This document shows, piece after piece, positions 38,181 through 46,612 of a stretch of DNA of 64,000 bases (positions within the stretch are counted from its first letter, which is position 1; each line of letters opens with the position of its first letter). Below the pieces are notes generated by a model. It made no database searches. It saw only the letters and a list, made by a program, of their open reading frames with translations, and was not told where the DNA came from. A program made the translations under genes and the position numbers. Source of the stretch: Aliicoccus persicus (GTDB lineage: Bacteria > Bacillota > Bacilli > Staphylococcales > Salinicoccaceae); NCBI RefSeq assembly GCF_900110815.1, contig NZ_FOIT01000005.1:80082-144081 (forward strand), read 5' to 3'.

Positions 38181-38408
38181 ATGTCAGAAGTTTGGTTACC
38201 TTCCCTAAAGACTGATACGCCTCAAGACGGATTTGATCTTGCTGTGCAACTCGCACGAAAAGGTGTGGGTTACACACAGCCAGATGAAAATGTCCGCAAG
38301 TCACTGAGATCAGGCTATGCTAACGACGCCGATAGCTTAACGTTTGCCTCTCAAGTCATCGCGATCCATTTCCAAACTGTTGCAGCTGCGAATGATTATT
38401 GGAAGTGA
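38181..38408 (+). CDS. Small hypothetical protein
   Basis: A 75-residue soluble protein (starts MSEVWLPSLKTDTPQDGFD) with two predicted helices (FDLAVQLARKG and SLTFASQVIAIHFQTVAAAND) and no membrane segment or Cys. Not recognised. It has its own promoter, a GGAGG 8 nt before the ATG at 38181 and its own terminator, which argues for a real monocistronic gene. Confidence 0.6.
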   Translation: MSEVWLPSLKTDTPQDGFDLAVQLARKGVGYTQPDENVRKSLRSGYANDADSLTFASQVIAIHFQTVAAANDYWK

Positions 38409-38419
38409 TTTTCATGTTG

Positions 38420-38470
38420 CAAATACTCATGTGCTTAGAGTTTTCCTTTAAGTTGCATGAGTATTTTTTT
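38420..38470 (+). terminator. Terminator of the small hypothetical gene
   Basis: GCAAATACTCATG / CATGAGTATTT stem enclosing a loop of about 24 nt, followed by seven T residues. Confidence 0.75.
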
Positions 38471-38517
38471 ATTCATGTATAATGAACGTATCCATGTGAG
38501 TGAACAGGAGGAAAATC

Positions 38518-39435
38518 ATGTCAGCGATTGAATTGACAAACGTAAGCAAATCGATAAAAGGCAAACAGATCATTAAAGATTTGAATTTTAAAGTAGAACC
38601 TGGTGAAGTATTTGGTTTTATTGGGCCGAATGGTGCCGGGAAAACGACAACGATTCGTATGATTGCAGGTTTGGTGAGTATCAGTGAGGGTGATGTCACA
38701 GTGATGGGTCATAGCATCACCAAAGAATTTTCTAAAGCAATTCGACACGTCGGCGCAATTGTTGAAAATCCTGAAGTCTATCCTTTTTTAACAGGGATGC
38801 AAAACTTAAAGTATTATCGCCGTATGATTCCTGGTATTACTAAAGCGCGTATTGATGAAGTTGTATCTCTCGTTGGTCTTGAGAAAGCAATCAATCAAAA
38901 GGCGGGCAGATATTCACTAGGTATGCGTCAGCGCTTGGGGATTGCACAAGCACTGTTACATAAACCTTCTGTTTTAATTCTAGATGAACCGACAAATGGA
39001 CTGGATCCTGCTGGGATTCGTGAAATACGACAATACATTCGAGCACTTGCTAAAAATGAAAATGTTGCTGTTATTATTTCCAGTCATTTTCTTGCTGAGA
39101 TTGAGTTGATGTGTGACCGTATTGGTATTGTAAAAAACGGTGCGCTCATTGATGTTCAGTCCGTAGATGACACTACAACAGATACGACTGAACTACGTCA
39201 AGTGTCTATTGAAGTGGACCAGCCTGAAGTTGCGCTGGAATCCGTAAAAGCAGCACATCAAATTGATGGTGACATAGTTGATGGATTGGTTAGGTTCGAG
39301 ATAAACAAAGATACAATTCCATTAATTATCCAAACACTTGTGGAAAAAGATCTACTAATATACAAAGTTGAAACTTCTAAGACGCGTTTAGAAGATAAAT
39401 TCTTTGATGTGATTGGAGAGAATGTCATTGAGTAA
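38518..39435 (+). CDS. ABC transporter ATP-binding protein (BcrA/CcmA type)
   Basis: A 305-residue ATPase. Walker A GPNGAGKTT is at 36-44, the signature YSLGMRQRLG near 133-142, Walker B SVLILDEPTNGLDP near 153-166, followed by the switch His in ISSHFL. The C-terminal extension (about 215-305) is typical of drug or bacteriocin exporters of the BcrA family. AGGAGG precedes the ATG at 38518. It overlaps the permease gene by 14 bp and forms a two-gene exporter with it. Confidence 0.92.
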   Translation: MSAIELTNVSKSIKGKQIIKDLNFKVEPGEVFGFIGPNGAGKTTTIRMIAGLVSISEGDVTVMGHSITKEFSKAIRHVGAIVENPEVYPFLTGMQNLKYYRRMIPGITKARIDEVVSLVGLEKAINQKAGRYSLGMRQRLGIAQALLHKPSVLILDEPTNGLDPAGIREIRQYIRALAKNENVAVIISSHFLAEIELMCDRIGIVKNGALIDVQSVDDTTTDTTELRQVSIEVDQPEVALESVKAAHQIDGDIVDGLVRFEINKDTIPLIIQTLVEKDLLIYKVETSKTRLEDKFFDVIGENVIE

Positions 39436-40384
39436 TATATTTAATTTAGTATATAACGAGTTGCTGAAGATCTTTATCCGTAAGTCGACGTGGGTGTTAT
39501 ATGGATTCTTAACATTAATTATAATAGCAAGTGGATTCTTTGCGTATTTTGCCGGAAATGAACGTACAGCAAATTATACAGATGAAGGCTGGCAAGAGGA
39601 GTTACAACAGGAGAATGCAGAAATAGGTGCAAATGCTGAACAAGATGTATTCATGTTGGGCTTTAATCTAGAAAGAATGTCAGAGAATAACTATTATTTA
39701 GAAAATGATTTACAGCCCGTCTCATATGGTGCAGGTCAGTTTGTTGCAGATGCGAGCTTTATGATCTCCATCGTAAGTTTGCTGACTGTAATAATTGCGG
39801 GTGGTATCGTAGCTAACGAGTTCAGGTGGGGTACAATCAAGCTGTTGCTCATCCGACCTTATTCAAGAGCGATGATATTGTTTGCGAAGTATGTCGGTGT
39901 TTTATCGTTTGCGATTATTACTTTACTGTATGTCACAGTACTCGGATGGGTTGTAGGATTAATATTCTTTGGCTTTGATGGATTTAATCCTCAGGTAATC
40001 ATCCTTGAAAATGGCTCACATCGCTATGAATCAGTTGTTTTAGCGCTTCTTACTGATTATGGCTACGGATTGGTCAGCCTCATCATGATGGCAACATTGG
40101 CATTTATGATTTCAAGTGTGTTTAGAAACAGCACGCTCGCAATCAGTATATCGATTATTATATTGTTGTCAGGCAGCACGATTACACTGATCTTATCAAG
40201 ATATGAATGGTCAAAATATTTACTGTTTGCCAATTTAAATTTGAGACAGTATGAAGAAGGCGGTAGAGTAGCCATAGAGGGCATGACATTACCATTCTCA
40301 ATCACAGTACTCGCTGTTTACTATGTCGTATTCATCGTATTGGCGTGGTGGGTCTTTGGCAGACGAGATGTTGCAGGAGATTAA
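39422..40384 (+). CDS. ABC-2 type transporter permease
   Basis: A 320-residue membrane subunit with six hydrophobic segments and a large extracytoplasmic loop between helices 1 and 2 (about residues 45-110, rich in Glu and Asn), the BcrB/ABC-2 layout. FRWGTIKLLLIRPYSRAMILFAKY is the characteristic cytoplasmic segment after helix 2. Start may be ATG 39422 (only 3 nt from GGAG) or TTG 39428 (9 nt); both overlap the ATPase stop. Likely substrate: peptide antibiotic or lipid, not determinable. Confidence 0.87.
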   Translation: MSLSNIFNLVYNELLKIFIRKSTWVLYGFLTLIIIASGFFAYFAGNERTANYTDEGWQEELQQENAEIGANAEQDVFMLGFNLERMSENNYYLENDLQPVSYGAGQFVADASFMISIVSLLTVIIAGGIVANEFRWGTIKLLLIRPYSRAMILFAKYVGVLSFAIITLLYVTVLGWVVGLIFFGFDGFNPQVIILENGSHRYESVVLALLTDYGYGLVSLIMMATLAFMISSVFRNSTLAISISIIILLSGSTITLILSRYEWSKYLLFANLNLRQYEEGGRVAIEGMTLPFSITVLAVYYVVFIVLAWWVFGRRDVAGD

Positions 40385-40402
40385 TTGAATATTGAAATGA
40401 AT

Positions 40403-40592
40403 CGCTACTTCGGCCTGAAAAAGTCGGGTGAAGTAGCGATTTTTGTTTTTCGTGCTAACTCGAGCCCAAAAATTGTAGTGAGTTGGCACGGTTTCAGATT
40501 TCGTGCTAACCCAAGCCCGAAAATCGTCGTGAGTTGGCACGGTTTCAGATTTCGTGCTAACTCGAGCCCGAAAATTGTCGTGAGTTGGCACG
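40403..40592. repeat. Tandem 51-bp hairpin array, 4 units (array V)
   Basis: Unit 1 (40403) has stem CGCTACTTC/GAAGTAGCG and is followed by TTTTTGTTTTT, so it doubles as the terminator of the ABC operon. Units at 40451, 40502 and 40553 (exact 51-bp spacing) have stem CGTGCTAACTC/GAGTTGGCACG with two mismatches tolerated as G-T, an A-rich loop around AGCCCGAAAAT, and linker GTTTCAGATTT. Lies between convergent genes. Confidence 0.92.
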
Positions 40593-40647
40593 GACAGATC
40601 CTTGCATCAATATCAAGACCAAAAATAATGAAGTAGTAAACTTAGAA

Positions 40648-42048
40648 TTATTTCTTTCTTCTTACCCCAATGACTAATGTCAAGAGTCCATTGATAGCCA
40701 AGATACCAATCAGACCATAAGTTAACAGAGCGATGTCTGGTGCAAAGTGACTGATGCTTTGCCAAGGTGTACCCATCACGTAGGCGAACAATGGAATAAT
40801 ACCGATTGCTAACAGAATAGAGATGATTCCAACAGAAATTGTAATCACTTTATTAATTGAATCTTTTCTCCATAAGAAGATAAAGTTCACTATCGTCAGA
40901 ATCACTAATAATATTAAAACCCCTAGCATGATCCATTGAAATAGGTGACCTTGGCTAGGCAGTTCATCAGGCGTCTCACCATTCATAATCGATTGTACAC
41001 CGTTCATAATGTTTGTAACTTGCGCATCTTCTAATGTGTGATACTGATTAGTTAACAGGACCGCTGCCTTATTCTCTTCAGGCATCAATACAAACTGTGC
41101 TCTATGGTCTGCAGTTGCACCACCATGGTATGGGTAACCTTCTGAATCAGAGAAATGCCATCCGAACCCATAGGTTTTATCATCTCCAGGAGGGGATTTA
41201 AGCAACTCCAACGATTCATCAGATAATATTTCTCCACCTTCTAACATAAACGTTAAAAACTTTGCCAAGTCTTCCGTACTTGAGGTAAGGTATCCATATG
41301 GCGCACCGGCATGATCGTAAAAACCATCACTCTCTACAGCGTGTCCAAAATAAGAGTTGTAGCCGGCAACGAAACCGTGCTCAACTACTGTGTTGTAGTC
41401 CGCTGCACTATTCATCATCGAGAGTGGTTCAAATATATTTGTATCTACAAACTCCGAGTACGTTTCATTTGAAACATTTTCTATAATCGCCCCGAGCAGT
41501 AAGTAGTTCGCGGAATTATACTCGTACACTTCTCCGGGTTCATTCATTAGAGTGACACCACTTAATTCATCGACTGCTTCCTGAATTGCACCTTCAGGAG
41601 ACCTCTCTTGATCTGTCACCTTCAGTCCATCATGCTGACTAATACCACTCGTCTGTTCGAGCAGATGACGCACCGTGATATCGTTTGAACCTTCTACATT
41701 GTATTCAAAATCCGGCAGATATATTTGAATCGATTCATCTAAATTAATTTGTCCATCGTCACCTAGTATCATAATAGCTAGAGAAGTGATTGGTTTACTC
41801 AACGAACCGATTAAAAACGGTGAGTCACCAGAAACAGCAGAACCATCACTTAACTCTCCCCACTGATCGTGAAAGGTTACCGTGCCGTCCTCAATAATAG
41901 CTAGTGACGCACCGGGAATATCGTATTTTTCCAGCGCATCCTCCATATAATCGACTAAATCTTCATACATATCGTCTGTTTGTCCGAGTGTCGTCTGTGG
42001 GATAAAAAACACCAGTAGAATGGTGAGTACCATCAACATTTTCTTCAA
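40648..42048 (-). CDS. Serine hydrolase (beta-lactamase class C/PBP-like) with C-terminal membrane domain
   Basis: A 466-residue protein: signal peptide (about 1-22), extracytoplasmic serine hydrolase domain (about 30-350) with the S82-x-x-K85 motif (GSLSKPIT), a YNSANYLLLG motif in the Y-x-N position and YHGG in place of the KTG box, then three or four C-terminal membrane helices (about 370-460). The layout matches FmtA/Pbp-related or EstB-like anchored esterases rather than a secreted beta-lactamase. TTG start at 42048, 8 nt after AAGGAG. A tetR gene lies 35 bp upstream on the same strand, so the hydrolase may be under its control. Confidence 0.85.
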   Translation of the reverse strand: MKKMLMVLTILLVFFIPQTTLGQTDDMYEDLVDYMEDALEKYDIPGASLAIIEDGTVTFHDQWGELSDGSAVSGDSPFLIGSLSKPITSLAIMILGDDGQINLDESIQIYLPDFEYNVEGSNDITVRHLLEQTSGISQHDGLKVTDQERSPEGAIQEAVDELSGVTLMNEPGEVYEYNSANYLLLGAIIENVSNETYSEFVDTNIFEPLSMMNSAADYNTVVEHGFVAGYNSYFGHAVESDGFYDHAGAPYGYLTSSTEDLAKFLTFMLEGGEILSDESLELLKSPPGDDKTYGFGWHFSDSEGYPYHGGATADHRAQFVLMPEENKAAVLLTNQYHTLEDAQVTNIMNGVQSIMNGETPDELPSQGHLFQWIMLGVLILLVILTIVNFIFLWRKDSINKVITISVGIISILLAIGIIPLFAYVMGTPWQSISHFAPDIALLTYGLIGILAINGLLTLVIGVRRKK

Positions 42049-42083
42049 TGTCCCATCTCCTTATAGAGAGTCCGATTTAAAAA

Positions 42084-42623
42084 TTATCTTTCAATATAGT
42101 TATCGAGTAAATTCTTCAATTCATCATACGCTTGGTCGAGATCAAAGTCATCATCCATCAGCTTTTGTAATGCGAGTCCATCAAAGCAAGCGAGTAAAAT
42201 TCCAGATATTGCATCAGAACGATTCGCTATTTCGGAATCACTCACTACATCTGAAATACTTTCGCGACCATTCTTTAAAATACTTGCCACTTCTTCTTTG
42301 TATTTCTCATTTTTCAATCCTAATGAATAGAGTTCGTATCGCCATAAATACCAGTCTGGATCGCTCGAGACTCTTGATTTAATTTCATGTAATCCATCTA
42401 AAACATCAGCAAGTGCATCAAACTGATTCTGATATTTCTGTTGAACATCATCTTGAACAGAGAAGAGTAGCGCTTCTTTATCTTTAAAATAGTAATGAAC
42501 GAGGCCAGGTGTAATTTCTGCTTCGTTTGCGATGTCTTTTATAGATGCGTTGTAAAATCCCTTCTTGCTAAAAATCTTGTAAGCTGCATCGATTAACCGT
42601 TGTCGTTTATCAAATTTATTCAA
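42084..42623 (-). CDS. TetR family transcriptional regulator
   Basis: A 179-residue repressor. The N-terminal HTH reads RLIDAAYKIFSKKGFYNASIKDIANEAEITPGLVHYYFKDKEAL in two overlapping blocks, the rest is a helical ligand domain of the YcdC/TetR_C_6-like type. Start is TTG at 42623, 8 nt after GGGAGG; longer frames run through the operator. An inverted repeat overlaps its promoter, so autoregulation is likely. It precedes the serine hydrolase gene with 35 bp between, suggesting an operon. Confidence 0.87.
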   Translation of the reverse strand: MNKFDKRQRLIDAAYKIFSKKGFYNASIKDIANEAEITPGLVHYYFKDKEALLFSVQDDVQQKYQNQFDALADVLDGLHEIKSRVSSDPDWYLWRYELYSLGLKNEKYKEEVASILKNGRESISDVVSDSEIANRSDAISGILLACFDGLALQKLMDDDFDLDQAYDELKNLLDNYIER

Positions 42624-42643
42624 ATATATGACCTCCCTCAATA

Positions 42644-42689
42644 TTTGGTTGATTGACCAAACTATATTCCTATTTCTTATATTCGTCAA
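42644..42689 (-). promoter_or_regulatory. Promoter and operator of the tetR-serine hydrolase unit
   Basis: -35 TTGACG (42684-42689), 17-bp spacer, -10 TATAGT (42661-42666) on the minus strand. Overlapping the start point is TTTGGT-N6-ACCAAA (42644-42661), perfect 6-bp arms in an 18-bp site, the usual size of a TetR-family operator. Confidence 0.7.
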
Positions 42690-42691
42690 AC

Positions 42692-42724
42692 AAAAAAATA
42701 GAGCAGGGATTTTCATCCCAGCTC
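42692..42724 (-). terminator. Terminator of the heme-copper-oxidase-like gene
   Basis: Minus strand GAGC-x-GGGAT/ATCCC-x-GCTC with a 4-nt loop, then A and seven T residues (complement of 42692-42698). It isolates the next promoter. Confidence 0.88.
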
Positions 42725-42736
42725 CATGTTAAATTT

Positions 42737-43960
42737 CTATAATAGTTTCCGTGTTTCCTTATGTTGTTTAACACTAAATAAAATCATTGTCACACCGATC
42801 AATAACAGTATTGCTGCTACAAATAACAACTCCGCATACAACGGAATGCCAAACCAATCTGTCCATAATCCTAAGCTTCTCAAGAATAGAAGCAGTTCGT
42901 TCAACAAGAATCCGATGACAAACACCATAAAACCATACATTGAAAACTTGTTCTCTTTGAATAGTACGAGCATGTGGAACAAGACGAAGACAAAGATTGT
43001 TAAAAATCCGAGTAATGTTAAGTGCAAGTACCCGATAATGACATCTCTCGTGTTGTTCACAAGATCTGCGAGTGGTGGGTAAATTAGACCGAGTTCCATC
43101 GTGCTTTTCATTACCAGCAATAAGATTGCAAAGATCAGTAAGTTGGATGTTAGTTTCGTGACTAATTTAGAAACTCGCTGGATTGCCGGAATAAGTGCAA
43201 TAATCAGCATGATGATACTGATCCATTGTGCAATACTGGCAAGTGCTACAATTGTCTCAACAACAGGTCCTAATCCGACCCAAAGTGCTGAAATTAAAAA
43301 GCCAGGGAATAATGCCACAAAATATATCCAAAATGCTTGAGTGGCTAACTTTTCATTCATTTTAATACTTCGTTTATTTAAGAGTACTAGGAACAATCCA
43401 AATAATGAAAGCATGAGCCAGCCGTTGTACTGAAAGTGTAAATAGAAGTAGATCGACATATCGAAGAGTGAAAGATCCGTCAGCTTGTTTGCAGATAAAA
43501 ATGCAAGCGTATATGGACCAATTGAAGAAATAATATTTGCTAAAATACCCCCGACAATGAACAACTTCGCAACCTTTGGTATGTTTTCTTTACGTATAAA
43601 TAGCCAAATATAAATCACAGCCCAATATTCTACGAATATATGTACTGTTGAAGTGATGATAGAGAATAGTGCATAGCCCTGGTACAAAAATGCTACAAAC
43701 ATGAGCAAGGACACACTGATTAGCGAAATAAAAATGAGTTTAGGTTGAAGTTTATCCTTCAGCTTATCTCGATAAATAAAGAAGAAAATCAAAAAAACCG
43801 CAGTGAATAACCATCCGATCAATGCGACATGCGAGTGCGCATGGAGAACGTTGTCATAGGGGATAGCACTTGACGGAGATAAACTAAACCATCGCATCCA
43901 GACACCTGAGATTGCAGTTAAGAACAACAATACTAATGTGATTTGTGTGTAAAGCCTCAT
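42737..43960 (-). CDS. Multi-pass membrane protein, heme-copper oxidase subunit I-like
   Basis: A 407-residue protein with about 12 hydrophobic segments. VLHAHSHVALIGW (about 40) corresponds to the low-spin heme-ligand helix of cbb3/NOR-type subunit I; further membrane His lie in HIFVEYW, YLHFQYNGW, YLHLTLLG and LFHML. It lacks an obvious full Cu-B His triad, so it may bind heme without being an oxidase. AAGG lies 8 nt before the ATG. Related short protein at 35.4 kb. Monocistronic with its own terminator. Confidence 0.7.
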   Translation of the reverse strand: MRLYTQITLVLLFLTAISGVWMRWFSLSPSSAIPYDNVLHAHSHVALIGWLFTAVFLIFFFIYRDKLKDKLQPKLIFISLISVSLLMFVAFLYQGYALFSIITSTVHIFVEYWAVIYIWLFIRKENIPKVAKLFIVGGILANIISSIGPYTLAFLSANKLTDLSLFDMSIYFYLHFQYNGWLMLSLFGLFLVLLNKRSIKMNEKLATQAFWIYFVALFPGFLISALWVGLGPVVETIVALASIAQWISIIMLIIALIPAIQRVSKLVTKLTSNLLIFAILLLVMKSTMELGLIYPPLADLVNNTRDVIIGYLHLTLLGFLTIFVFVLFHMLVLFKENKFSMYGFMVFVIGFLLNELLLFLRSLGLWTDWFGIPLYAELLFVAAILLLIGVTMILFSVKQHKETRKLL

Positions 43961-44106
43961 TTGAATTACCTTCTTATATCGTATTTGTACGTTAAATTAA
44001 AATTATCACAGAATACGAGGTATCAATGTGACTTCAATCACTGAAAATATTGGTGTTATACTTAACCAACATAAATTCATTATTTGTACACAAACGAGGG
44101 ATTAGA

Positions 44107-44889
44107 ATGAAAGAAAACAAATATAACGAAGAAACATTTTTTTATAAATATGGACAGATGAAACGATCAAAAGAAGGGTTGAGTGGTGCAGGTGAATGGG
44201 AAGCACTGCAGCGTTTATTACCTGACTTTAAAAATAAGCAAGTTCTAGATTTAGGTTGTGGATATGGATGGCATTCCATCTATGCAGCAGGAAATGGTGC
44301 AAAGTTTGTGATCGGTGTGGATTTATCAGAAAAAATGATTGAAATTGCACGTGAAAAAACGAAGTATGAGAATGTTAAATATCAAGTAGGTGCAATGGAA
44401 GATGTAGATTTTCCTGATGAAACGTTTGATGTTGTGATGAGCTCGCTTGCGTTTCATTATGTTGAAGATTTTAGCAGTTTGGTAGAGAATGTTTTTCGTA
44501 TGTTGAAATCAAATGGTGTATTTGTTTTTACTGTGGAGCATCCGATATTTACAGCAGAAGGGTCTCAAGATTGGGTTTATAATGATGCTGGAGAAATTGA
44601 ACATTTTCCAGTGGATAATTATTTTAAAGAAGGTCTGCGTTCGACGCAATTTTTAGAAGAGTCGGTGACGAAGTATCATCGTACGATGACGACGTATATC
44701 AATTCTTTGATTGAGGCTGGATTTACCATTGATCGGGTAGTAGAACCGACGCCACCTGACCATATGATGGATATACCTGGTATGAAGGATGAGCTGCGTC
44801 GACCGATGATGTTGATAATATCTGCGAGTAAAAAAAAGGTGACAATTAAGTGGATTTATAGGCGTGAAAATAGATCTACACGCCAATGA
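44107..44889 (+). CDS. Class I SAM-dependent methyltransferase
   Basis: A 260-residue Rossmann methyltransferase. Motif I is VLDLGCGYGWHSI (about 46-58), the acidic ribose ligand follows in VIGVDLSEKM, motif IV FDVVMSSLAFHYV and post-motif VFTVEHPIF are present, as in UbiE/Coq5-like small-molecule methyltransferases. ATG at 44107 follows GAGGG. Oddly, the last codons (about 44858-44889) are repeat-array sequence: an eight-A run at 44830-44837 reads in a frame that continues into the array, while one A fewer would give ISASKKR and stop. Confidence 0.85.
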   Translation: MKENKYNEETFFYKYGQMKRSKEGLSGAGEWEALQRLLPDFKNKQVLDLGCGYGWHSIYAAGNGAKFVIGVDLSEKMIEIAREKTKYENVKYQVGAMEDVDFPDETFDVVMSSLAFHYVEDFSSLVENVFRMLKSNGVFVFTVEHPIFTAEGSQDWVYNDAGEIEHFPVDNYFKEGLRSTQFLEESVTKYHRTMTTYINSLIEAGFTIDRVVEPTPPDHMMDIPGMKDELRRPMMLIISASKKKVTIKWIYRRENRSTRQ

Positions 44890-45115
44890 GCAGATTTCAT
44901 AGACGTACAAATAGATCTACACGCCAATGAGCAGATTTCATAGACGTGCAAATGGAAATACACGCCAATGAGCGAGTCTCATAGGCGTGCAAACAGAAAT
45001 ACGCGCCAATGAGCGAGTCTCATAGGCGTGCAAACAGAAATACGCGCCAATGAGCAAACCTCATAGACGTGCAAACAGAAATACGCGCCAATGAGCAAGT
45101 CACATTGACACGAAA
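44858..45115. repeat. Tandem 41-bp hairpin array, 6 units plus a partial (type F, array VI)
   Basis: CGCCAATGAG occurs at 44881, 44922, 44963, 45004, 45045 and 45086, exactly 41 bp apart. The best unit is CACGCC-AA-TGAG-N5-CTCA-TA-GGCGTG with a 12-bp A-rich linker. It shares CCAATGAG-N5-CTCA and the 41-bp period with type E but has a longer outer stem. It lies between the convergent methyltransferase and acetyltransferase genes, running into the end of the former. Confidence 0.95.
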
Positions 45116-45118
45116 ACA

Positions 45119-45616
45119 CTACAAAAATTTATGAAAAATCAGATCGTTGACATATTCACCGGTCTCAACATTTTTATGATGACGTAACACAGCACCTGCA
45201 GATTCAAAGTTCATCTTTTTCACAGCATTTACTGAAGAAGTGTTATCGCTATACACATAAATTCTCGCGATATTTACGCCTTCTTTTTTCATTTCTCCAA
45301 GACCATACTCAATGAGCTTCCCAACGAAGCCTTTTCCACGAACGTCTTGGTGTGTTGCTGCTGTTAAAAATGCTGCGTGTTGTTTTTCTGGTGTCATTGT
45401 GCGCTTTCCTCTTAGCAAACTCAAGACATGATTCGGTTTGTCATCTCCAACAACAACATAAGTCAATTCGGCAGGATTATCGACAAAATTTAATACTTCT
45501 TCTTTTGTCGATATGTTCGCAAATGACATATCTATCTTTTCTTCCTTGATTCCTTTAAACATTTCTAGCACACTATCTACATCTTGTGCATTCATCTTTC
45601 TATAAATATATTCCAT
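45119..45616 (-). CDS. GNAT family N-acetyltransferase
   Basis: A 165-residue acetyltransferase. The acetyl-CoA loop is DVRGKGFVGKLIEYGL (about 90-105; R/QxxGxG/A), followed by IYVYSDNTSSVNAVKKMNFES, the usual beta5/alpha4 region with the Asn. The target is unknown. GGAGG precedes the ATG. Its stop codon is 3 bp from the edge of the repeat array. Confidence 0.87.
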   Translation of the reverse strand: MEYIYRKMNAQDVDSVLEMFKGIKEEKIDMSFANISTKEEVLNFVDNPAELTYVVVGDDKPNHVLSLLRGKRTMTPEKQHAAFLTAATHQDVRGKGFVGKLIEYGLGEMKKEGVNIARIYVYSDNTSSVNAVKKMNFESAGAVLRHHKNVETGEYVNDLIFHKFL

Positions 45617-45713
45617 TGTTTAACCTCCGAGTTTTATCAACACTAGTATAAGGTAATGCCAGTGTGATGTATAATCAAACATATGAAAGTGAATGAATTT
45701 TTGGAGGTAGAAC

Positions 45714-46286
45714 ATGACGACAGAACGTGAAAAGATGCTTAGACATGAGCTATATAATTCAAATAATGACGCGGCATTGATTAATGAACGTCTTGAATGT
45801 AAGACATTGTGTCAAGAATATAATCGATTGCCAATTAAAGATTTGGAAGGTCGTAAACAATTGATCAAGAAAATACTCGGTAAAACTGGAGATAAAGTTC
45901 ACATCGAACCGGATTTTTGGTGTGATTATGGCAGTTTGATTGAAGTCGGTGAGAATTTTTATGCGAACCATGGACTTGTCATTTTAGATGGTGGGACAGT
46001 GACTTTTGGTGATAATGTTTTTATCGCGCCGAATTGTGGGTTCCATACAGCGGCTCATGCAATCGATGCTACCGAACGTAATGCCGGCATTGAATATACG
46101 AAACCGATAAAAGTTGGTGATGACGTCTGGATTGGTGCAGGTGTTCAAGTGATGCCTGGTGTTACCATTGGTAGCAATGCTGTCATCGGTGGTGGTAGTG
46201 TCGTCGTTAAAGATATTCCAGATAACAGTATTGCGGTCGGTAATCCAGCCAAAGTGATAAAAGAGATCAGCAGTACAAATCAATAG
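45714..46286 (+). CDS. Sugar O-acetyltransferase (maltose/galactoside acetyltransferase family)
   Basis: A 190-residue left-handed beta-helix acetyltransferase. The N-terminal Mac domain REKMLRHELYNSNNDAAL is diagnostic; hexapeptide repeats follow (GDNVFIAPNCGFHTAAHA with the catalytic His in the latter, then KVGDDVWIGAGVQVMPGVTI, GSNAVIGGGSVVVKD). It acetylates the 6-OH of sugars, probably for detoxification. TTGGAGG precedes the ATG. It may be co-transcribed with the next two genes (11-bp gap). Confidence 0.9.
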   Translation: MTTEREKMLRHELYNSNNDAALINERLECKTLCQEYNRLPIKDLEGRKQLIKKILGKTGDKVHIEPDFWCDYGSLIEVGENFYANHGLVILDGGTVTFGDNVFIAPNCGFHTAAHAIDATERNAGIEYTKPIKVGDDVWIGAGVQVMPGVTIGSNAVIGGGSVVVKDIPDNSIAVGNPAKVIKEISSTNQ

Positions 46287-46297
46287 GAGTGATTCAT

Positions 46298-46612
46298 ATG
46301 AAAGTATATCAAGAAGCGAATTGCAAAAACGCACCGAAGAATTTAAAAGTCGCAGAGATGACTGAAGCAATTTTAAAACAAGATAAAGATGTCGTGAATG
46401 ATCTTTATGAAGCAGGACTTGATTCAATTGAATTCCCAAATTTAGATGACGTAGAAGAAATCACAATTCTTCAAGCGATCAGTCACGGTAAATCAGCATC
46501 GAGTTTGTGTGAATATGTAGTGAGGGGAGAAAAGAAACAGTTGGGCATGTTCTTTGAATTTACGACACACAAAGCTGAAGCATACAAAACTGTCATTCTG
46601 ACATATAATTAG
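46298..46612 (+). CDS. NTF2-like (SnoaL-fold) protein
   Basis: A 104-residue protein whose pattern (NCKNAPKNLKVAEMTEAIL, helix with DKDVVNDLY, ITILQAISHGKSAS, FFEFTTHKAEAYKTVILTY) matches the short NTF2/SnoaL-like proteins of Bacillales. No catalytic residues can be named. AGGAG precedes the ATG at 46298. The DUF429 gene starts directly after its stop codon. Confidence 0.6.
   Translation: MKVYQEANCKNAPKNLKVAEMTEAILKQDKDVVNDLYEAGLDSIEFPNLDDVEEITILQAISHGKSASSLCEYVVRGEKKQLGMFFEFTTHKAEAYKTVILTYN

Noticed and set aside
40298..40591. Reverse reading frame with repeated PTHDNFRARVSTKSE
   Set aside because: Again a translation of the 51-bp hairpin units; no start signals, no homology expected.
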